Assembly: GCA_009779595.1 (NCBI GenBank)
Contig: WRDZ01000003.1
Span: forward strand, 1-20,728
Source: Alphaproteobacteria bacterium
GTDB taxonomy: Bacteria > Pseudomonadota > Alphaproteobacteria > WRDZ01
Direction of reading: 5' to 3'
Length of the DNA: 20,728 bases
The notes beneath the pieces were generated by a model. It had not been told where the DNA came from, did no database searches, and saw only the letters and a program-made list of their open reading frames with translations. Position 1 is the stretch's first letter; every line of letters starts with the position of its first letter. Positions 19,440 to 20,728 of the stretch are shown piece after piece. A program made the translations under genes and the position numbers.

Positions 19440-20728
19440 ATGCTTACACAACCGACCATAAACGACGCGGCCGAAACGGTTGCGCGCCTGAACGCCCGTT
19501 TTGCGACCGCATCGACCTTGAAAGACGCCTGGCTGCCGCTTTGGCAGGAGTGTTACCAATACTCGCTGCCCAACCGCGTGTCGTCCGTCACCGGAACCGG
19601 CTATTCCAGGCCCCGCATGGACCAGGTGTACGACGGCACGGCCGCCGACGCGGTCGACCAGCTGGCGTCCAGCATGCTTTCGCAGCTGACCCCGCCGTGG
19701 GCGCGCTGGTTCGGGTTTTCCCCGGGTTCGCAGATTCCCGCGGACGACCAGCCCCAGCTTGGGGCCGCTTTGGACGAAATCGCCGACGTCATGCAGAACC
19801 ATTTCGACCTGTCCAACTTCGCCATCGAAGCGCACCAGTGCTATCTTGACCTTGTGACGGTGGGCACGGCCTGCCTGATGTTCGAGCCCGCGCCCCTTGG
19901 CGACACCTCGGCCTTCAAGTTCACCGCGGTCCCGCTGTGCCAGCTGGCCCTGCTGGAAGGCCCGGGCGGCCGCCTTGACACGGTTTTCCGCGCAAGCGAC
20001 ATGACCCTGGCAATCATGGACAGCCGCTTCCACATGGCTCAGCTGCCCGAAAACCTGCGGGAAAAGCTGAAAAAAGACCAGGATTCAACCGTACAGGTAA
20101 TCGAGGCCGTGGTCCCCACAGGCTTCGGCGACTACGAATACACGGCCTATATCCGGCAGGACAATATAATCCTGTGCAACGCCAGGCTGCCGCGCAACCC
20201 GTTCATATGCTTCCGCTGGCTTAAAGCGCCCGGCGAAGTGTACGGCCGCTCGCCCGTGATGAAGGCCCTGCCCGACATAAAGACCGCCAACAAGGTGGTC
20301 GAGCTGGTGCTGAAAAACGCGACCATAGCGGTCACCGGCATATGGCAGGCCGAAGACGACGGCATACTGAACCCCGCCAACATCAAGCTTGTCCCAGGCG
20401 CGATAATCCCCAAAGCCGCCGGTTCCAAAGGCCTTACCCCGCTTGAAGCTCCGGGCAAGTTCGATGTGTCCCAGCTTATGCTGAACGACATGCGCGCCCG
20501 CATAAACCACGCCCTGCTGGCCGACCAGCTGACCATGATAAACCAGCCCATGATGAGCGCCACCGAAGTCCTGGAACGCAGCGCCGCCATGGCCCGGATA
20601 CTTGGCGCGACCTACGGCCGCCTGCAGTCCGAATTCCTGACGCCGCTGCTTATGCAGGCCATCTCGATACTTATGCTGCGCGAGGAAATCCCGCTGATGA
20701 TACTGGACGGGACGCAGGTGAAACTGAA
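19440..20728 (+). CDS. Podovirus-type portal / head-to-tail connector protein (partial, runs off window)
   Basis: 429 codons are visible with no stop, so the 3' end lies beyond the window. The protein matches the phage head-to-tail connecting protein family of T7-like (podovirus) portals. The portal forms the 12-subunit DNA entry ring of the capsid. Family-like segments are DAVDQLASSMLSQLTPPWARWF (about 70-91), a central beta-rich part, YGRSPVMKALPDIKTANKVVEL (about 264-285), and INQPMMSATEVLERSAAMARIL (about 364-385). AAGGA lies 9 nt before the ATG at 19440. No terminase gene precedes it; the neighbour on the left is a small RNA candidate and then host-like genes. Codon use resembles that of the host genes, so the insertion may be old. 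Confidence 0.85.
   Translation, partial: MLTQPTINDAAETVARLNARFATASTLKDAWLPLWQECYQYSLPNRVSSVTGTGYSRPRMDQVYDGTAADAVDQLASSMLSQLTPPWARWFGFSPGSQIPADDQPQLGAALDEIADVMQNHFDLSNFAIEAHQCYLDLVTVGTACLMFEPAPLGDTSAFKFTAVPLCQLALLEGPGGRLDTVFRASDMTLAIMDSRFHMAQLPENLREKLKKDQDSTVQVIEAVVPTGFGDYEYTAYIRQDNIILCNARLPRNPFICFRWLKAPGEVYGRSPVMKALPDIKTANKVVELVLKNATIAVTGIWQAEDDGILNPANIKLVPGAIIPKAAGSKGLTPLEAPGKFDVSQLMLNDMRARINHALLADQLTMINQPMMSATEVLERSAAMARILGATYGRLQSEFLTPLLMQAISILMLREEIPLMILDGTQVKL

Noticed and set aside
1..20728. CRISPR array, insertion sequences, rRNA genes or toxin-antitoxin pairs
   Set aside because: I looked for regularly spaced direct repeats, transposase motifs and rRNA segments and saw none. The only repeats are the palindromic elements and the boxes listed.

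Overview
The window looks like chromosomal DNA of an alphaproteobacterium, probably a flagellated, uncultured or host-associated lineage. The evidence is a PopZ (DUF2497) polar organiser, an S24-type repressor ending in the WxARIxW motif common in alphaproteobacteria, FlgB/FlgC/FliE, and several TTAA-N7-TTAA boxes of the kind bound by the cell-cycle regulator CtrA. Codon use is GC-rich and fairly uniform across all genes, including the phage-type gene at the right edge. Species-level identity cannot be read from the sequence.

Layout. 1-780: right half of a dispersed palindromic repeat, an unknown 163-aa gene with a strong sigma-70 promoter, and tRNA-Gly(GCC). 799-1674: an eight-helix membrane protein. 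1679-3718 (minus): tightly packed popZ / TerB-like / Asp-Glu racemase-family genes. 3719-3965: intergenic copy of the repeat. 3966-4967 (minus): an orphan 333-aa gene. 5082-6912 (minus): fliE, an OmpR-type winged-helix protein without a receiver domain, and rlmN, with overlapping stop and start codons. 6913-7302: regulatory region with two nearly identical TTAA-N7-TTAA boxes. 7303-8040 (minus): a divergent HhH-GPD-like protein. 8223-9106: an S24-type repressor lacking both expected protease residues, then a small Cys-containing ORF. 9114-9225: inverted copy of the repeat. 9312-11003: a shortened, divergent MnmG. 11022-11768 (minus): a Rossmann-like gene.

11744-11993 is the most striking stretch: a candidate chromosomal replication origin. 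It has three perfect and three near-perfect DnaA boxes. Two of them abut and are followed by GGCC, a run of CTA/TTA-type triplets (a DnaA-trio pattern), an AT-only tract and a CtrA-like box.

Right of it lie a zincin-type putative metalloprotease (12018) and a membrane PAS-GGDEF diguanylate cyclase (12929). Both have the same TTAACCAACG box 38-39 bp before the start codon. Then come flgB-flgC plus a membrane protein (minus, preceded by a sigma-54 promoter), glgA, an RHH-like/Nudix fusion, a small CxxC protein, a candidate promoter-to-terminator small RNA, and a podovirus-type portal gene running off the window.

How it fits together: cell-cycle and polarity genes (PopZ, candidate oriC, CtrA-like boxes), motility genes (fliE, flgBC, sigma-54) and a c-di-GMP synthase are interspersed. 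This suggests a cell-cycle/flagellar regulatory circuit of Caulobacter type near the replication origin. That is inference from motifs and has not been tested.
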